Shown: positions 33,641-43,783, counted from the stretch's first letter. The stretch: DNA of 64,000 bases from Antarctobacter sediminis (GCF_019218285.1 NZ_JAHUZG010000003.1:682001-746000), one strand, 5' to 3'. Numbers and translations are program-made. Notes: generated from the letters alone by a model not told the origin.

Positions 33641-34674
33641 TGCGCATCCCCGTCCCGGACTTGATCCGGGACCTCTTTCAATCCGGTCCTGTCATGGCCG
33701 GGGCCCGACACCTTTCTCCGTGTCCATATGGCGCGATTTTCCGGCGTCAGAGCGCCTGCGCGCGTATCAAGGAACCACGCCTTGCAAGCCTCTTCAGCCT
33801 GCGCGACAGCCGGGTCGCGACGCCAGTCCGCGATTCTAGCACGCAAGGCAGGCGCACGGTCGGCCAGATGGCGTTCCTCGACCTCGTTCCGGTTGGCGGC
33901 GCGGTGCCATGGGCTGCCCAGGTGATATTTGCCTTCGCCGGCTTTGCCCTGCCCATCGCCGCGAATGTTCTTCATCAGGAAACAGTCCTCGGATCGTATC
34001 GCATAGTGAAACAGTTGCGCGGTCTTTGGACGCGCCGCGACATAGTGCGGGCGAAAGCGGGCGCTTTTGGGATTGTAGAGCGTCCGGTTGTCCAGCATTT
34101 CGCCATCAGGGGTCATCACAACGGGGTCCGGCACTTGCGGATCCAGCGGATTGTGATCCGTGGCACGGGCAAAACTGGCCACCCGGAACAGGCATTTCGT
34201 CTTGGTCTGGCGCGGTTCGGGTCGTGGTTCGGCGCGAACATTGCGCAGGGTCACAAGGTCGCCGGGTGTCCAATCAGCCACGCCGCTGTCCCCAAAGGCG
34301 CGCCAGGGAAAAGCCACCACGTCCGCCTGTTCCGTGCGGGTCAAGAGATCCTCCAGCGTGCCGTCCAAAAGGGCAAGAAATTCGTCGCTATCGATGTGCA
34401 GGATATGGGTAATCCCCTCGGTGCGGGCAAGGGACAGGACAAGGTCCATCCCGCTGTCCTGAGGTGAGACGCCAGCGGGCAGCTTTTGCCGAAGATGCGT
34501 CACCAATCCGCGGTCCGCCAAGGCATCCAACAGCAGGTCCGAGCCATCAGTGACATCATTTGTCACCACGATGACCCGCTCGAACCCAAGAGCCCGATGA
34601 TGGGCCAGCCATTCCAGCAAGAATACGCCTTCGTTGCGCATACAAGAGGCGAGGGCGATGCGGGCCGATGTCAT
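33637..34674 (-). CDS. Glycosyltransferase family 2-like protein
   Basis: A 345-residue protein of the 'Glyco_tranf_2_4' type. It opens with IALASCMRNEGVFLLEWLAH, followed by HRALGFERVIVVTNDVTDGS and the DxD-like site HILHIDSDEFLAL. FPWRAFGDSGVADWTPGDLV and the late FHYAIRSEDCFLMKNIRGDG fit the same group, found in surface polysaccharide loci. No membrane helix is evident. The last about 20 residues are encoded by a dispersed palindromic repeat, so the native gene probably ended earlier (near TRRKVS). It is coupled by 4-nt overlaps to the genes on both sides. Confidence 0.8.
   Translation of the reverse strand: MTSARIALASCMRNEGVFLLEWLAHHRALGFERVIVVTNDVTDGSDLLLDALADRGLVTHLRQKLPAGVSPQDSGMDLVLSLARTEGITHILHIDSDEFLALLDGTLEDLLTRTEQADVVAFPWRAFGDSGVADWTPGDLVTLRNVRAEPRPEPRQTKTKCLFRVASFARATDHNPLDPQVPDPVVMTPDGEMLDNRTLYNPKSARFRPHYVAARPKTAQLFHYAIRSEDCFLMKNIRGDGQGKAGEGKYHLGSPWHRAANRNEVEERHLADRAPALRARIADWRRDPAVAQAEEACKAWFLDTRAGALTPENRAIWTRRKVSGPGHDRTGLKEVPDQVRDGDAQ
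33645..33700. repeat. Dispersed palindromic repeat inside the 3' end of the glycosyltransferase gene
   Basis: GTCCCGG (33652-33658) and CCGGGAC (33666-33672) flank ACTTGAT, giving the well-known alphaproteobacterial intergenic type 'cccggacttgatccgggacc'. It continues into CAATCCGGTCCTGTCATGG. Here it lies within coding sequence, giving the C-terminal residues GHDRTGLKEVPDQVRDGD. Only this copy is seen in the window. Confidence 0.65.
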
Positions 34675-35090
34675 GCGACCCTCGTCGTGGGACGGAGGCT
34701 GACCAGCAGCAGAATTGCTCCGGGAGCGAGCATTGCGAGCGGGACAATCCAGTAAGCGTTCTCAGATAGCCAGCGCTGGATTGCGTGCTGAATTTTTGGA
34801 AATTTTTCAATCCAGAACCAAAGGAAAAGAATGAACAAAACGATGTCTACCAGGCGTGCAAAGCGCCGTCTTGGCTTTACGGGACCGCTATCTCGTCCCT
34901 GCCCAAGTGCCACGAAACCAAAAATCAAAGGCAACAGGTACAAGGATAACAGCGCAATCCCTTGAAAACCCGTCTTGTGAACTGGCTCATCCCACAAAAG
35001 CAGAAAGACACCCGCAACGATGGAAACGAGTCCGGACCAGAAGGTGATCTTCCGGACGTGTGACAACGATGTGGGAAAAGGGTTCAGCAT
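34671..35090 (-). CDS. Small integral membrane protein of unknown function
   Basis: About 139 residues from the ATG at 35090 (an earlier in-frame ATG at 35129 lacks a ribosome site). Four hydrophobic helices are visible: FWSGLVSIVAGVFLLLW, GIALLSLYLLPLIFGFVAL, LVDIVLFILFLWFWI and YWIVPLAMLAPGAILLLVSL. Codon use looks less GC-rich than the flanking suc genes, notably in 34740-35060, which suggests later acquisition. The 4-nt overlap with the glycosyltransferase implies cotranscription. No family recognised. Confidence 0.65.
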   Translation of the reverse strand: MLNPFPTSLSHVRKITFWSGLVSIVAGVFLLLWDEPVHKTGFQGIALLSLYLLPLIFGFVALGQGRDSGPVKPRRRFARLVDIVLFILFLWFWIEKFPKIQHAIQRWLSENAYWIVPLAMLAPGAILLLVSLRPTTRVA

Positions 35091-35133
35091 GACCGGGGCC
35101 TGGGAATAGGCGGGGTTTCCCCCGCCCATCCAG

Positions 35134-36666
35134 TTACAGATCCATCAACAGGCGGCGCGGGTCTTCCAGTGCCTCCTTGACGCGGACAAGGAAGGTCACC
35201 GCGCCTTTGCCGTCGACGATGCGGTGATCGTAGGACAGCGCAAGGTACATCATCGGGCGGATCTTGATCTCGCCGTTGATGACCATCGGACGGTCCTGGA
35301 TCTTGTGCATGCCAAGGATGCCGGACTGCGGGGGGTTGAGGATCGGCGAGGACATGAGCGAGCCATAGACACCACCGTTCGAGATGGTGAAGGTGCCGCC
35401 CTGCATTTCCGCCATCGACAGCTTGCCATCACGGGCGCGCTTGCCCTTCTCGGCAATCGCCTTTTCGATCTCGGCAAAGCTCATCTGGTCGGCGTCGCGG
35501 ATGACCGGAACCACCAGACCCTGGGGCGTGCCCGCGGCGATGCCCATGTGCACGAAGTTCTTGTACACGATGTCGGTGCCGTCGATCTCGGCGTTGACCT
35601 CGGGGACCTCCTTCAGCGCGTGGCAACAGGCCTTGGTAAAGAAGGACATAAAGCCAAGGCGGGTGCCGTGCTTCTTCTCGAAGAGATCCTTGTATTCCTT
35701 CCGCAGGGCCATTGTCTCGGTCATGTCCACCTCGTTGTAGGTGGTCAGGATCGCGGCGGTGTTCTGCGCGTCCTTGAGGCGGCGGGCGATGGTCTGGCGC
35801 AGGCGGGTCATCTTGACCCGTTCCTCGCGGCCCGCGTCTTCGGCCGGAACCGGCGCGCGCGGAGCGGAGGCAGGCGCAGCGGCCTTGGGCGCGCTGGTCG
35901 CGGCGGCCACGGCAGCGGCAACATCGGCCTTGGTGGCGCGGCCATCGCGGCCCGTGCCCTGTACCGCTTCACGCGAAATGCCAGCCTCGGCCATGGCTTT
36001 CTCGGCGGCGGGGCCGTCCTTGATGTCCTTGCCGGGGCCCGCGTCACCGGCGGGCGGCGTGGTGTATTGCGCACCGCCAGCGGCTTCGGACTTGGCGGCG
36101 GGGGCTGCGGCGCCCGCACCGGAGGAAAGGACCGCAAGCTTGCCATCGGCCTGCACCGTGGTGCCCTCGGGGGCGACGATCTCGGTCAGGGTGCCTGCGG
36201 CGGGGGCGGGCACCTCGACAGAGACCTTGTCGGTCTCCAGTTCGCACAGCATCTCGTCCTGAGCGACGCTGTCACCGACCTTTTTGAACCATGTCGAAAC
36301 GGTCGCCTCGGTCACGGATTCGCCCAGCGTGGGCACCATGACGTCGATGCTGTCGCCGCCACCCTTGACCTCTTCGACATACTCGGCGTCCTGCTCGACC
36401 TTGGCCGTGGCGGCATTCTCCGACGCGCCCGCGCCTTCGGAGATATTGGCCAGCAGCGCATCGACACCGACGGTATCACCCTCTGCCGCGACGATGTCGG
36501 ACAGGGTTCCGGCAACGGGCGAGGGAACCTCGACCGTGACCTTGTCGGTTTCGAGTTCACAGAGCATTTCGTCCACGGCCACGGCATCGCCGGGCTTTTT
36601 GAACCAGGTGGCAACCGTGGCTTCGGTCACCGATTCCCCAAGCGTGGGAACACGCACTTCGGTCAT
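35134..36666 (-). CDS. sucB: 2-oxoglutarate dehydrogenase E2 (dihydrolipoyl succinyltransferase) with two lipoyl domains
   Basis: The 510-residue core enzyme transfers the succinyl group to CoA. Two lipoyl domains are present, at about residues 2-77 ([12 protein letters not shown], Lys in ETDKVT) and 108-183 ([12 protein letters not shown]). Each starts [14 protein letters not shown] peripheral-subunit-binding domain follows ([20 protein letters not shown]). The catalytic domain runs from about 280 and ends with the active-site [20 protein letters not shown]. Classical SucB has one lipoyl domain and about 405 residues, so the extra copy accounts for the length. It starts 4 nt downstream of sucA. 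Confidence 0.95.
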   Translation of the reverse strand: MTEVRVPTLGESVTEATVATWFKKPGDAVAVDEMLCELETDKVTVEVPSPVAGTLSDIVAAEGDTVGVDALLANISEGAGASENAATAKVEQDAEYVEEVKGGGDSIDVMVPTLGESVTEATVSTWFKKVGDSVAQDEMLCELETDKVSVEVPAPAAGTLTEIVAPEGTTVQADGKLAVLSSGAGAAAPAAKSEAAGGAQYTTPPAGDAGPGKDIKDGPAAEKAMAEAGISREAVQGTGRDGRATKADVAAAVAAATSAPKAAAPASAPRAPVPAEDAGREERVKMTRLRQTIARRLKDAQNTAAILTTYNEVDMTETMALRKEYKDLFEKKHGTRLGFMSFFTKACCHALKEVPEVNAEIDGTDIVYKNFVHMGIAAGTPQGLVVPVIRDADQMSFAEIEKAIAEKGKRARDGKLSMAEMQGGTFTISNGGVYGSLMSSPILNPPQSGILGMHKIQDRPMVINGEIKIRPMMYLALSYDHRIVDGKGAVTFLVRVKEALEDPRRLLMDL

Positions 36667-36670
36667 GGTC

Positions 36671-39643
36671 TTACTTTCCTTCCACTGTCAGCGCTTCGTC
36701 TACAAGCGCCTCTTGCTGTGCTTTGTGCTGGCTGGCCAGGCCGGTTGCCGGGCTGGCCGAGGTGGCGCGACCCACGTAACGCGGCCGCGAGTGGGTGGCG
36801 CCGATGCGGCCCAGCACCCATTCGATATTGGGTTCGATAAAGGACCAGGCGCCCTGGTTCTTGGGCTCTTCCTGGCACCAGATCATCTCGGCCCCTTTGA
36901 AGCGTTCCAGTTCCTTGACAAGGCTGATCGCCGGGAACGGATAGAATTGTTCGATCCGCAGCAGGTAGATGTCGTCGATCCCGCGTGCGTCGCGTTCCTC
37001 AAGCAGGTCGTAGTAGACCTTGCCCGAACACATCACGACGCGCTTGATCTTGTCATCCGCCACCAGCTTGGTGTCGCTCTCGCCGGATTCCGCGCTGTCC
37101 CAGAGAACCCGGTGGAACGAGGAATTGGTGGTGAACATGTCGGCGCTCGACACACAGAGTTTGTGCCGCAGCAGCGATTTCGGCGTCATCAGGATCAGCG
37201 GCTTGCGGAAAGTCCGGTGTAGCTGACGGCGAAGGATGTGGAAATAGTTCGCCGGGGTCGAGCAGTTGGCGACGATCCAGTTGTCCTGACCGCACATTTG
37301 CAGGAACCGTTCGAGGCGGGCGGAAGAGTGTTCTGGTCCCTGACCTTCGAACCCATGCGGCAGCAGGCAGACAAGCCCCGACATCCGCAGCCATTTCGAC
37401 TCACCGGAACTGATGAACTGGTCGAACATGATCTGCGCGCCGTTGGCAAAGTCACCGAACTGCGCTTCCCACAGGGTCAGCGCGTTGGGTTCCGCCAGCG
37501 AATAGCCGTATTCGAACCCAAGCACCGCGTATTCCGACAGCGCCGAGTCGATCACCTCGTAACGGGCCTGACCTTCGCGGATGTTGTTGAGCGGATAGTA
37601 CCGCTCTTCGGTTTCCTGATTCACGATGCCGGAATGGCGCTGCGAGAATGTCCCGCGGGTCGAGTCCTGCCCGGCAAGTCGCACAGGATAGCCTTCGAGT
37701 TGCAGCGAACCAAAGGCCAGTGCCTCGGCGGTGGCCCAGTCAAAGCCCTGCCCGGATTCGAACATTTTGGACCGGCTGTCCAGAAGGCGGCCAACCGTCT
37801 TGTGAACGGCAAAGCCTTCGGGAAGGGTGGTCAGCGCGCTGCCGATATCGGCCAGCGCCTTGTCCGAGATCGAGGTTTTGCCGCGCTGGTACTTGCCCTC
37901 TTTCTGCTTGTCGAGGTGGCTCCACCGGCCGTCCAGCCAGTCCGCCTTGTTCGGGCGATAGACCTTGCCAGCTTCGAATTCCTCGTTCAGCTGCGCCTGA
38001 AAGGCGGCTTTCATATCCTCGATTTCGCCTTCCGGAATCAGGCCGTCTTTGACCAGCCGTTCGGTGTACAGCGTCAGCGTGGTCTTCTGCTTCTTGATCT
38101 TGTTGTACATGATCGGGTTGGTGAACATGGGCTCATCGCCCTCGTTGTGACCGAACCGGCGATAGCAGAACATGTCGATGACCACGTCTTTGCCGAACTT
38201 CTGGCGGAACTCGGTCGCCACCTTGGCGGCGTGAACAACAGCCTCCGGGTCGTCGCCATTGACGTGGAAGATCGGCGCCTCGACCACCAGCGCGTTGTCG
38301 GTGGGGTAGGGCGAGGACCGCGAAAAATGCGGGGCCGTGGTAAAGCCGATCTGGTTGTTCACAACGATATGGATCGTGCCGCCGGTGCGGTGACCACGCA
38401 GACCGGACAGGGCGAAACATTCCGCCACGACACCCTGACCGGCAAAGGCCGCGTCACCGTGCAGCAGGATCGGCATCACGGCCGTGCGGCTGCTGTCGTT
38501 GTACTGGTCCTGCTTGGCACGGACCTTGCCCAGAACCACCGGGTTCACCGCCTCGAGGTGCGAGGGGTTGGCAGTCAGCGACAGGTGCACCGGGTGGCCA
38601 TCGAACGTCCGGTCAGAGGACGCGCCGAGGTGATATTTCACATCGCCCGAGCCATCCACGTCTTCGGGTTTGAACGACCCGCCCTGGAATTCGTTGAAGA
38701 TTGCCTTGTAGGGCTTCTGCATCACGTTGGCGAGCACCGACAGGCGACCGCGGTGCGGCATCCCGATGACGATTTCCTTGACGCCCAGATTGCCACCGCG
38801 CTTGATGATCTGTTCCATCGCGGGGATCAGGCTTTCGCCGCCGTCCAGACCGAACCGCTTGGTGCCCATGTATTTGACGTGCAGGAATTTTTCAAAGCCC
38901 TCGGCTTCAACCATCTTGTTCAGGATGGCTTTGCGGCCTTCACGGGTAAAGGCGATTTCCTTGCCATAACCCTCGATCCGCTCTTTCAGCCAGCTGGCCT
39001 GCTCGGGGTCCGAGATGTGCATGTATTGCAGCGCGAAGGTGCCGCAGTAGGTGCGCTTGATGATCGACAGGATCTCGCGCAGCGAAGCAATTTGCAGCCC
39101 CAGAACATTGTCGATGAAGATCGGGCGATCCATGTCGGCATCGGTAAAGCCGTAGGATTTCGGATCAAGCTCGGGGTGGTTCGACGTATCGCGCAGACCA
39201 AGTGGATCCAGATCGGCGGCAAGGTGGCCACGGATCCGGTAGGCGCGGATGATCATCAGCGCGCGGATCGAATCCAGCACGGCACGCTGGATCGCCTCGT
39301 CCGAAACGGTGACGCCCTTTTCTTCGGCCTTTTCCTTGATCTTCTTGCCAGCGCCCTTGGCCTCGGCCGGAACGGCGGGCATCGGCCATTCGCCGGTCAG
39401 CGCCCCGGTCAGGTCGTCTTCGGGGGCGGGCGGCCAGTCGCTGCGCGCCCAGGACGGGCCGGCGGCCTCTTTCTGCACGTCCATTTCGGCATCGCCCAAC
39501 TGGCGGAAAAACTCGGCCCAGGCGTCATCCACGGCGTTCGGATCGGCGGCATAGCGGGCGTACATCTGTTCGAGGTACTCCGCATTGTGCCCCTGCATAA
39601 AGCTGGAGGCATGAAACAGGTCGTTGGGGCTTTGGTCAGTCAT
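36671..39643 (-). CDS. sucA: 2-oxoglutarate dehydrogenase E1 component
   Basis: The 990-residue ThDP-dependent decarboxylase forms succinyl-lipoamide from 2-oxoglutarate. The N-terminal [20 protein letters not shown] is the E2-binding tail. [20 protein letters not shown] and [20 protein letters not shown] carry the ThDP/Mg site, and [20 protein letters not shown] is characteristic of SucA. Length is about 50 residues more than E. coli SucA. The start is preceded by GGAGTG, which overlaps the end of a 50-codon gene. It is followed by sucB after 4 nt. Confidence 0.97.
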   Translation of the reverse strand: MTDQSPNDLFHASSFMQGHNAEYLEQMYARYAADPNAVDDAWAEFFRQLGDAEMDVQKEAAGPSWARSDWPPAPEDDLTGALTGEWPMPAVPAEAKGAGKKIKEKAEEKGVTVSDEAIQRAVLDSIRALMIIRAYRIRGHLAADLDPLGLRDTSNHPELDPKSYGFTDADMDRPIFIDNVLGLQIASLREILSIIKRTYCGTFALQYMHISDPEQASWLKERIEGYGKEIAFTREGRKAILNKMVEAEGFEKFLHVKYMGTKRFGLDGGESLIPAMEQIIKRGGNLGVKEIVIGMPHRGRLSVLANVMQKPYKAIFNEFQGGSFKPEDVDGSGDVKYHLGASSDRTFDGHPVHLSLTANPSHLEAVNPVVLGKVRAKQDQYNDSSRTAVMPILLHGDAAFAGQGVVAECFALSGLRGHRTGGTIHIVVNNQIGFTTAPHFSRSSPYPTDNALVVEAPIFHVNGDDPEAVVHAAKVATEFRQKFGKDVVIDMFCYRRFGHNEGDEPMFTNPIMYNKIKKQKTTLTLYTERLVKDGLIPEGEIEDMKAAFQAQLNEEFEAGKVYRPNKADWLDGRWSHLDKQKEGKYQRGKTSISDKALADIGSALTTLPEGFAVHKTVGRLLDSRSKMFESGQGFDWATAEALAFGSLQLEGYPVRLAGQDSTRGTFSQRHSGIVNQETEERYYPLNNIREGQARYEVIDSALSEYAVLGFEYGYSLAEPNALTLWEAQFGDFANGAQIMFDQFISSGESKWLRMSGLVCLLPHGFEGQGPEHSSARLERFLQMCGQDNWIVANCSTPANYFHILRRQLHRTFRKPLILMTPKSLLRHKLCVSSADMFTTNSSFHRVLWDSAESGESDTKLVADDKIKRVVMCSGKVYYDLLEERDARGIDDIYLLRIEQFYPFPAISLVKELERFKGAEMIWCQEEPKNQGAWSFIEPNIEWVLGRIGATHSRPRYVGRATSASPATGLASQHKAQQEALVDEALTVEGK

Positions 39644-39646
39644 GGT

Positions 39647-39799
39647 TCACTCCGTCGACTGGTGCCCGAGGCTGCGAAAAACATCGGGAAGGGGCTTGAG
39701 GTGGTCGTCTGTGACAATCGCGGACGGGTTCGTTCCGGGGTGCGGGGCCATCGCGCCCGGAGGAAGGTTGCAGGCCGGTGGGCAGGTCCGGGCGCTCAT
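39647..39799 (-). CDS. Tiny protein encoded just before sucA (50 residues)
   Basis: A 50-residue product (MSARTCPPACNLPPGAMAPH, continuing to ...VFRSLGHQSTE). Support comes from a strong ribosome site GGAGG 7 nt before the ATG. It also overlaps the preceding small gene by ATGA and stops 3 nt before the sucA start, so all three would be coupled. It has two Cys near the N-terminus and no membrane helix or recognisable domain. It may work only as a coupling leader for sucA translation. Confidence 0.45.
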   Translation of the reverse strand: MSARTCPPACNLPPGAMAPHPGTNPSAIVTDDHLKPLPDVFRSLGHQSTE

Positions 39800-39969
39800 T
39801 GCGTGCCTCCAGCGGGGGCAGGGGCAAAGGCTGTCAACGTCTGGCGTACGCTGTCCGTTCCGGCCAACTGCAAAAGACAAAAACCCAGCAGCAACGCGCC
39901 GGTGGTCAGATTGGCCCGTCGCCAGTAGCGGTTGGCGCGGTCTGGCAGGGTCTTGCAGGTCTCGGTCAT
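39796..39969 (-). CDS. Small single-helix membrane protein in the suc operon (57 residues)
   Basis: A 57-residue protein with one hydrophobic helix (NLTTGALLLGFCLLQLAGTD, about residues 20-38) after a basic N-terminus (RANRYWRR). GGAGAG lies 7 nt before the ATG. It overlaps both neighbouring small genes by ATGA. The shape, a short cytoplasmic positive N-terminus, one helix and a short tail, is what a genuine small membrane protein looks like. No family recognised. Confidence 0.55.
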   Translation of the reverse strand: MTETCKTLPDRANRYWRRANLTTGALLLGFCLLQLAGTDSVRQTLTAFAPAPAGGTQ

Positions 39970-40265
39970 TGCAATCTCTCCAGTCCCCAATATGGCCCTT
40001 TGCTGCCCGAGGAGAAGGCGGGCCCGGTCTGACTGGTGTCATGGGCCAAGGGAAAACGGTGAAGGATGACGGGCGCGGCGGCACCTTGGCGATTGATTGT
40101 GCAAAGGAGGACAGCCGTTTTGGTCTGCGCCGTATCCGGCCGGGTCAGCACAAGACCGCCCAGCGGCAGACCGGTCAGCCGATTTGCCGACAGCCCTGCG
40201 CGGATCATCGCGGCGCTGTTGCCGCGCATCTTCGCCATCCGCTGTTTCGTGACACCGCGTGCCAT
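39966..40265 (-). CDS. Hypothetical protein in the suc operon (99 residues)
   Basis: A 99-residue basic protein starting MARGVTKQRMAKMRGNSAAM after GGAGAG (5 nt spacing). It contains VLTRPDTAQTKTAVLLCTIN and ends KGPYWGLERLQ. Its stop overlaps the next start (ATGA). No domain recognised, no membrane segment. It lies between sucD (156 nt upstream) and the two other tiny genes, oriented with the operon. Confidence 0.5.
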   Translation of the reverse strand: MARGVTKQRMAKMRGNSAAMIRAGLSANRLTGLPLGGLVLTRPDTAQTKTAVLLCTINRQGAAAPVILHRFPLAHDTSQTGPAFSSGSKGPYWGLERLQ

Positions 40266-40420
40266 CGTTCTCTCCATGCCCCGCTGGTTCCGGGGCGCTT
40301 GGCTGTGCTGCACGGGCCCGGGCGATCCGGGCCGGACAGAAGGGGCGAGACGCTCGCCCCAACCAGTGACTATCCTCCCCGAGGTCGGGAAGGGGCCGGG
40401 CAGGGTGCCCGGCGCCGCGT

Positions 40421-41302
40421 TCAGCCGATGGCCTTCAGCACGGCTTCGCCCAGGGTCGCGGGGCTGTCGGCCACCACGATGCCCGCGGCTTTCATGGCTT
40501 CGATCTTGTCTTCGGCGCCGCCCTTGCCACCGGCGACAATCGCGCCCGCGTGGCCCATGCGGCGGCCCGGAGGCGCGGTGCGGCCGGCGATGAACCCGGC
40601 GGTCGGCTTCATACGGCCCTTCTTGGCCTCGTCGGCGAGGAACTGTGCCGCTTCTTCTTCGGCGGAGCCGCCGATTTCGCCGATCATGATGATCGCCTCG
40701 GTTTCGTCATCCGCGAGGAACCATTCCAGCACGTCGATGTGCTCGGTTCCTTTGATCGGGTCGCCGCCGATGCCTACGCAGGTCGACTGACCCAGGCCCA
40801 CGTCGGTGGTCTGCTTGACCGCCTCGTAGGTCAGCGTACCCGACCGCGAGACCACGCCCACTTTGCCGCGTTTGTGGATATGGCCGGGCATGATGCCGAT
40901 TTTGCAGGCGTCCGGCGTGATGACACCGGGGCAGTTCGGGCCGATCAGCTTGGACGAGGAATTCTCCAGCGCGCGCTTGACCTTCATCATGTCCAGCACC
41001 GGGATGCCCTCGGTGATGCAGACGATCAGTTCCATCTCGGCGTCGATGGCTTCGAGGATAGAATCCGCGGCGAAGGGCGGCGGTACGTAGATCACCGAGG
41101 CGTTGGCTTCGGTCACGTGTTTGGCCTCGTGGACCGAGTTGAAAACCGGCAGGTCAAGATGGGTCTGGCCACCTTTGCCCGGGGTCACGCCGCCTACCAT
41201 CTTGGTGCCGTAGGCAATGGCCTGTTCGGTGTGGAAGGTGCCTTGCGAGCCGGTGAGGCCCTGGCAGATCACTTTGGTGTTTTCATCGATAAGGACGGCC
41301 AT
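40421..41302 (-). CDS. sucD: Succinyl-CoA synthetase alpha subunit
   Basis: The 293-residue alpha subunit carries the phosphorylated His, in [20 protein letters not shown], and the CoA-binding Rossmann region starting [39 protein letters not shown] and [20 protein letters not shown] are family landmarks. With SucC it makes succinate plus nucleoside triphosphate from succinyl-CoA. Length normal. AGGAAAG precedes the start. It is separated from sucC by an inserted sulfotransferase-like gene. Confidence 0.97.
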   Translation of the reverse strand: MAVLIDENTKVICQGLTGSQGTFHTEQAIAYGTKMVGGVTPGKGGQTHLDLPVFNSVHEAKHVTEANASVIYVPPPFAADSILEAIDAEMELIVCITEGIPVLDMMKVKRALENSSSKLIGPNCPGVITPDACKIGIMPGHIHKRGKVGVVSRSGTLTYEAVKQTTDVGLGQSTCVGIGGDPIKGTEHIDVLEWFLADDETEAIIMIGEIGGSAEEEAAQFLADEAKKGRMKPTAGFIAGRTAPPGRRMGHAGAIVAGGKGGAEDKIEAMKAAGIVVADSPATLGEAVLKAIG

Positions 41303-41424
41303 GTGCTTTCCTGTCTTTGGTGAAGATCATGCTGCGCTGCTGCGCGGCGTCTGGTGAAGCCTGCAAGCAGGCAAAATAGGGTGGGCAGCGAGCGGCCCGG
41401 CGGGTGTCCGTTGCATCCTGACTC

Positions 41425-42297
41425 CTATCCTGCGGCCCACGACCGGAAACTGTCCCGGTGATCGGCGAAATAGGTGTCTTCGATCCAGTCCATCGCTTCG
41501 GCGTTCCGGTGCCGGATAGAGGCACGGAGTTCGTCGGTCAGGCTGGGACGTTTCGGACCGCGCGACAGCGGGGATAGCCCGCGCAACCCGTCCCGGAACG
41601 AGGTGTTCAACCGTCGCGCCCGCGTCTGGATCCGTCCGTCGGGCAAGCCCAGAACGGTCGAGAAATCCTCAACCAGACCCGCGCCTTTCAGCCAGTCCTC
41701 GCGGAACAGGCGGACATCCAGCGCATCGCGGCCCACGGCGTTTTCCCACTTTCGCAGGATCGGGGCGAAAGGCACTGCCTTGACCCGCGTGGCGAAGTCG
41801 GACAGCGTTTCATTCCCGCCGTGGCGGCGGCCGGCGTGGCCGTAAAGGCTGACCAGCCATGCATCCGGTCGCCGTATGTAGGCCACGACACGCATCCGAC
41901 CGAACAGCGACGACAGCCAGTTGGCCAATGCCGTGATCGCCCCCTGCGACATGTTCCGCGAAACCAGCGCCTCGCTTGAACCGACCCAGGTCGAGAAACC
42001 GCCCTTGGCAACGCGGGCCTCGAAGTCCTGCCGGAATGTCTGGGCCACGCGGTCCTGACTGGTGCGATCGGTGATGCCCAGCACGGCGTTCATCGGGCGC
42101 GCGGGCACCTCCTCATCGGCAAGGCTGCACGCCAGCACCTGCAAATGCGGATTGGTGCAGGTCACGCTCTCGCGTGGGTCCATGCGCTGATACCAGATCC
42201 CCTGATCGGCCAACGCGCCGCTTTGATCGCCCAGCCATTGCTGCAGGGCGGTCGAGCCGCATTTGTTGAAACCGATATGAAGGATGGCGTCTGGCAT
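41425..42297 (-). CDS. P-loop sulfotransferase-like protein inserted between sucC and sucD
   Basis: A 290-residue protein beginning [20 protein letters not shown]. This is the 5'-phosphosulfate loop type seen in sulfotransferase-fold proteins (K/R-x-G-S/T-T). [20 protein letters not shown] matches the 3'-phosphate-binding segment (Arg...Ser). [20 protein letters not shown] resembles the later structural motif. Such proteins sulfate surface polysaccharides in marine bacteria. It interrupts sucC-sucD, is flanked by 57-nt and 122-nt gaps, and is preceded by a GC-rich hairpin (42335-42350). Substrate unknown. Confidence 0.78.
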   Translation of the reverse strand: MPDAILHIGFNKCGSTALQQWLGDQSGALADQGIWYQRMDPRESVTCTNPHLQVLACSLADEEVPARPMNAVLGITDRTSQDRVAQTFRQDFEARVAKGGFSTWVGSSEALVSRNMSQGAITALANWLSSLFGRMRVVAYIRRPDAWLVSLYGHAGRRHGGNETLSDFATRVKAVPFAPILRKWENAVGRDALDVRLFREDWLKGAGLVEDFSTVLGLPDGRIQTRARRLNTSFRDGLRGLSPLSRGPKRPSLTDELRASIRHRNAEAMDWIEDTYFADHRDSFRSWAAG

Positions 42298-42354
42298 ATG
42301 GAATGCTGTCCCGCAAAGGGTGAGGGGGGCAGGCGCGGGGCCCGCCCCGCAAGA

Positions 42355-43548
42355 TCAGCCCTTGACCGCTTTCACGATCTTTTCGGCGCCGTCCTTGAGG
42401 TCATCCGCGGCAATCACGTCCAGACCGGAGGTCGAGATGATCTCCTTGCCTTTTTCGACGTTTGTGCCTTCCAGGCGCACGACCAGCGGAACCTTCAGGC
42501 CCACTTCCTTGACCGCGGCGATCACACCTTCGGCGATCACGTCACAGCGCATGATGCCGCCGAAGATGTTGACAAGGATGCCCTTCACGTTCGGGTCGCT
42601 GGTGATGATCTTGAACGCTTCGGTGACTTTTTCCTTGGTCGCGCCGCCGCCCACGTCAAGGAAGTTGGCCGGCTCGGCACCGTACAGCTTGATGATGTCC
42701 ATGGTCGCCATGGCAAGGCCCGCGCCGTTCACCATGCAGCCGATTTCACCGTCGAGCGCGATGTAGTTCAGGTCGTATTTCGAGGCTTCCAGTTCCTTGG
42801 GATCTTCCTCGGTGGTGTCGCGCAGTTCGGCAATGTCCGCATGGCGGTAGACCGCGTTGCCGTCAAAGCCCATCTTGGCGTCGAGGCATTTCAGGTCGCC
42901 AGCGTCTGTCACGATCAGCGGGTTGATCTCCAGCATCTCCATGTCTTTCTCGACAAAGAGCTTGTAGAGCGTTCCCATCAGCGCGACGCATTGTTTCACC
43001 TGCTTGCCCTCAAGGCCCAGGTTGAAGGCAATGCGACGGCCGTGGAAGGCTTGGTAGCCGGTCGCCGGGTCCACGCTGAACGACAGGATCTTTTCCGGGG
43101 TGCTTTCGGCAACTTCCTCGATGTCCATGCCGCCCTCGGTCGAGGCGACGAAGGAAATGCGCGAGGTCTGACGGTCGACCAGAAGGGCAAGGTACATCTC
43201 TGTCTGGATGCCCGAGCCGTCCTCGATGTAGATGCGGTTGACCTGTTTGCCGGCGTCGCCGGTCTGTTTGGTCACCAGCGTCCGGCCAAGCATCCGCTTG
43301 GCTTCCATTTCCGCCTCTTCCACGGATTTGGCCAGGCGCACGCCGCCCTTCTCACCTGCATCGGCTTCCTTGAAGGTGCCCTTGCCGCGGCCACCTGCGT
43401 GGATCTGTGCCTTGACGACCCAGAGCGGCCCGTCCAGCGCGCCGGCTGCGGTCTTGGCTTCTTCGGCTTTCAGAACGACGCGGCCGTCCGAGACAGGCGC
43501 CCCGTAGCTGCGCAGAAGGGCTTTGGCCTGGTATTCGTGGATGTTCAT
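42355..43548 (-). CDS. sucC: Succinyl-CoA synthetase beta subunit (ADP-forming type)
   Basis: A 397-residue ATP-grasp subunit. [20 protein letters not shown] is the invariant start, and [20 protein letters not shown] is the nucleotide-binding loop. [20 protein letters not shown] carries metal ligands, and [17 protein letters not shown] lies near the interface with SucD. Length normal. A longer upstream frame is disregarded since the canonical N-terminus is at 43548. The gene opens the suc operon with its own regulatory region (43549-43783), isolated from mdh by a terminator. Confidence 0.97.
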   Translation of the reverse strand: MNIHEYQAKALLRSYGAPVSDGRVVLKAEEAKTAAGALDGPLWVVKAQIHAGGRGKGTFKEADAGEKGGVRLAKSVEEAEMEAKRMLGRTLVTKQTGDAGKQVNRIYIEDGSGIQTEMYLALLVDRQTSRISFVASTEGGMDIEEVAESTPEKILSFSVDPATGYQAFHGRRIAFNLGLEGKQVKQCVALMGTLYKLFVEKDMEMLEINPLIVTDAGDLKCLDAKMGFDGNAVYRHADIAELRDTTEEDPKELEASKYDLNYIALDGEIGCMVNGAGLAMATMDIIKLYGAEPANFLDVGGGATKEKVTEAFKIITSDPNVKGILVNIFGGIMRCDVIAEGVIAAVKEVGLKVPLVVRLEGTNVEKGKEIISTSGLDVIAADDLKDGAEKIVKAVKG

Positions 43549-43659
43549 GGGTCGACTGTCCCCGTTTTGCTGCGGATTTCCACTAACTAGGCAGGGTCGG
43601 GCGGCGGTTTGAACCAAAATCTTGCCGCAAGTGCGAGATTGCGTGTGTTTTCCCGCGTT

Positions 43660-43690
43660 TGTGATCACACCCTTGAAAGCTGTGATCACA
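43660..43690. promoter_or_regulatory. Paired TGTGATCACA palindromes upstream of sucC
   Basis: TGTGATCACA occurs at 43660-43669 and again at 43681-43690, centres exactly 21 bp apart (two helical turns). They are about 112-142 bp upstream of the sucC start and after the mdh terminator. The same pair with the same spacing occurs upstream of sdhC. This suggests cooperative binding of one regulator. Confidence 0.75.
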
Positions 43691-43783
43691 TATTCAGAAA
43701 CGCTTGTAGGAACAGTGATTCGGGGTGAGCGCTATCACTCCGGTCCCGTTGCGATGCCGGTCCGCGAAAGCGCGCATCGCCAA

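Noticed and set aside
37238-39928. Very long open frame antisense to sucA (about 900 codons), and similar long antisense frames over sdhA, sucB, dxs and the PotC-like gene
   Set aside because: High-GC coding strands give long mirror frames. The translations are rich in His, Arg and Gln with no domain, and the sense genes are unambiguous.
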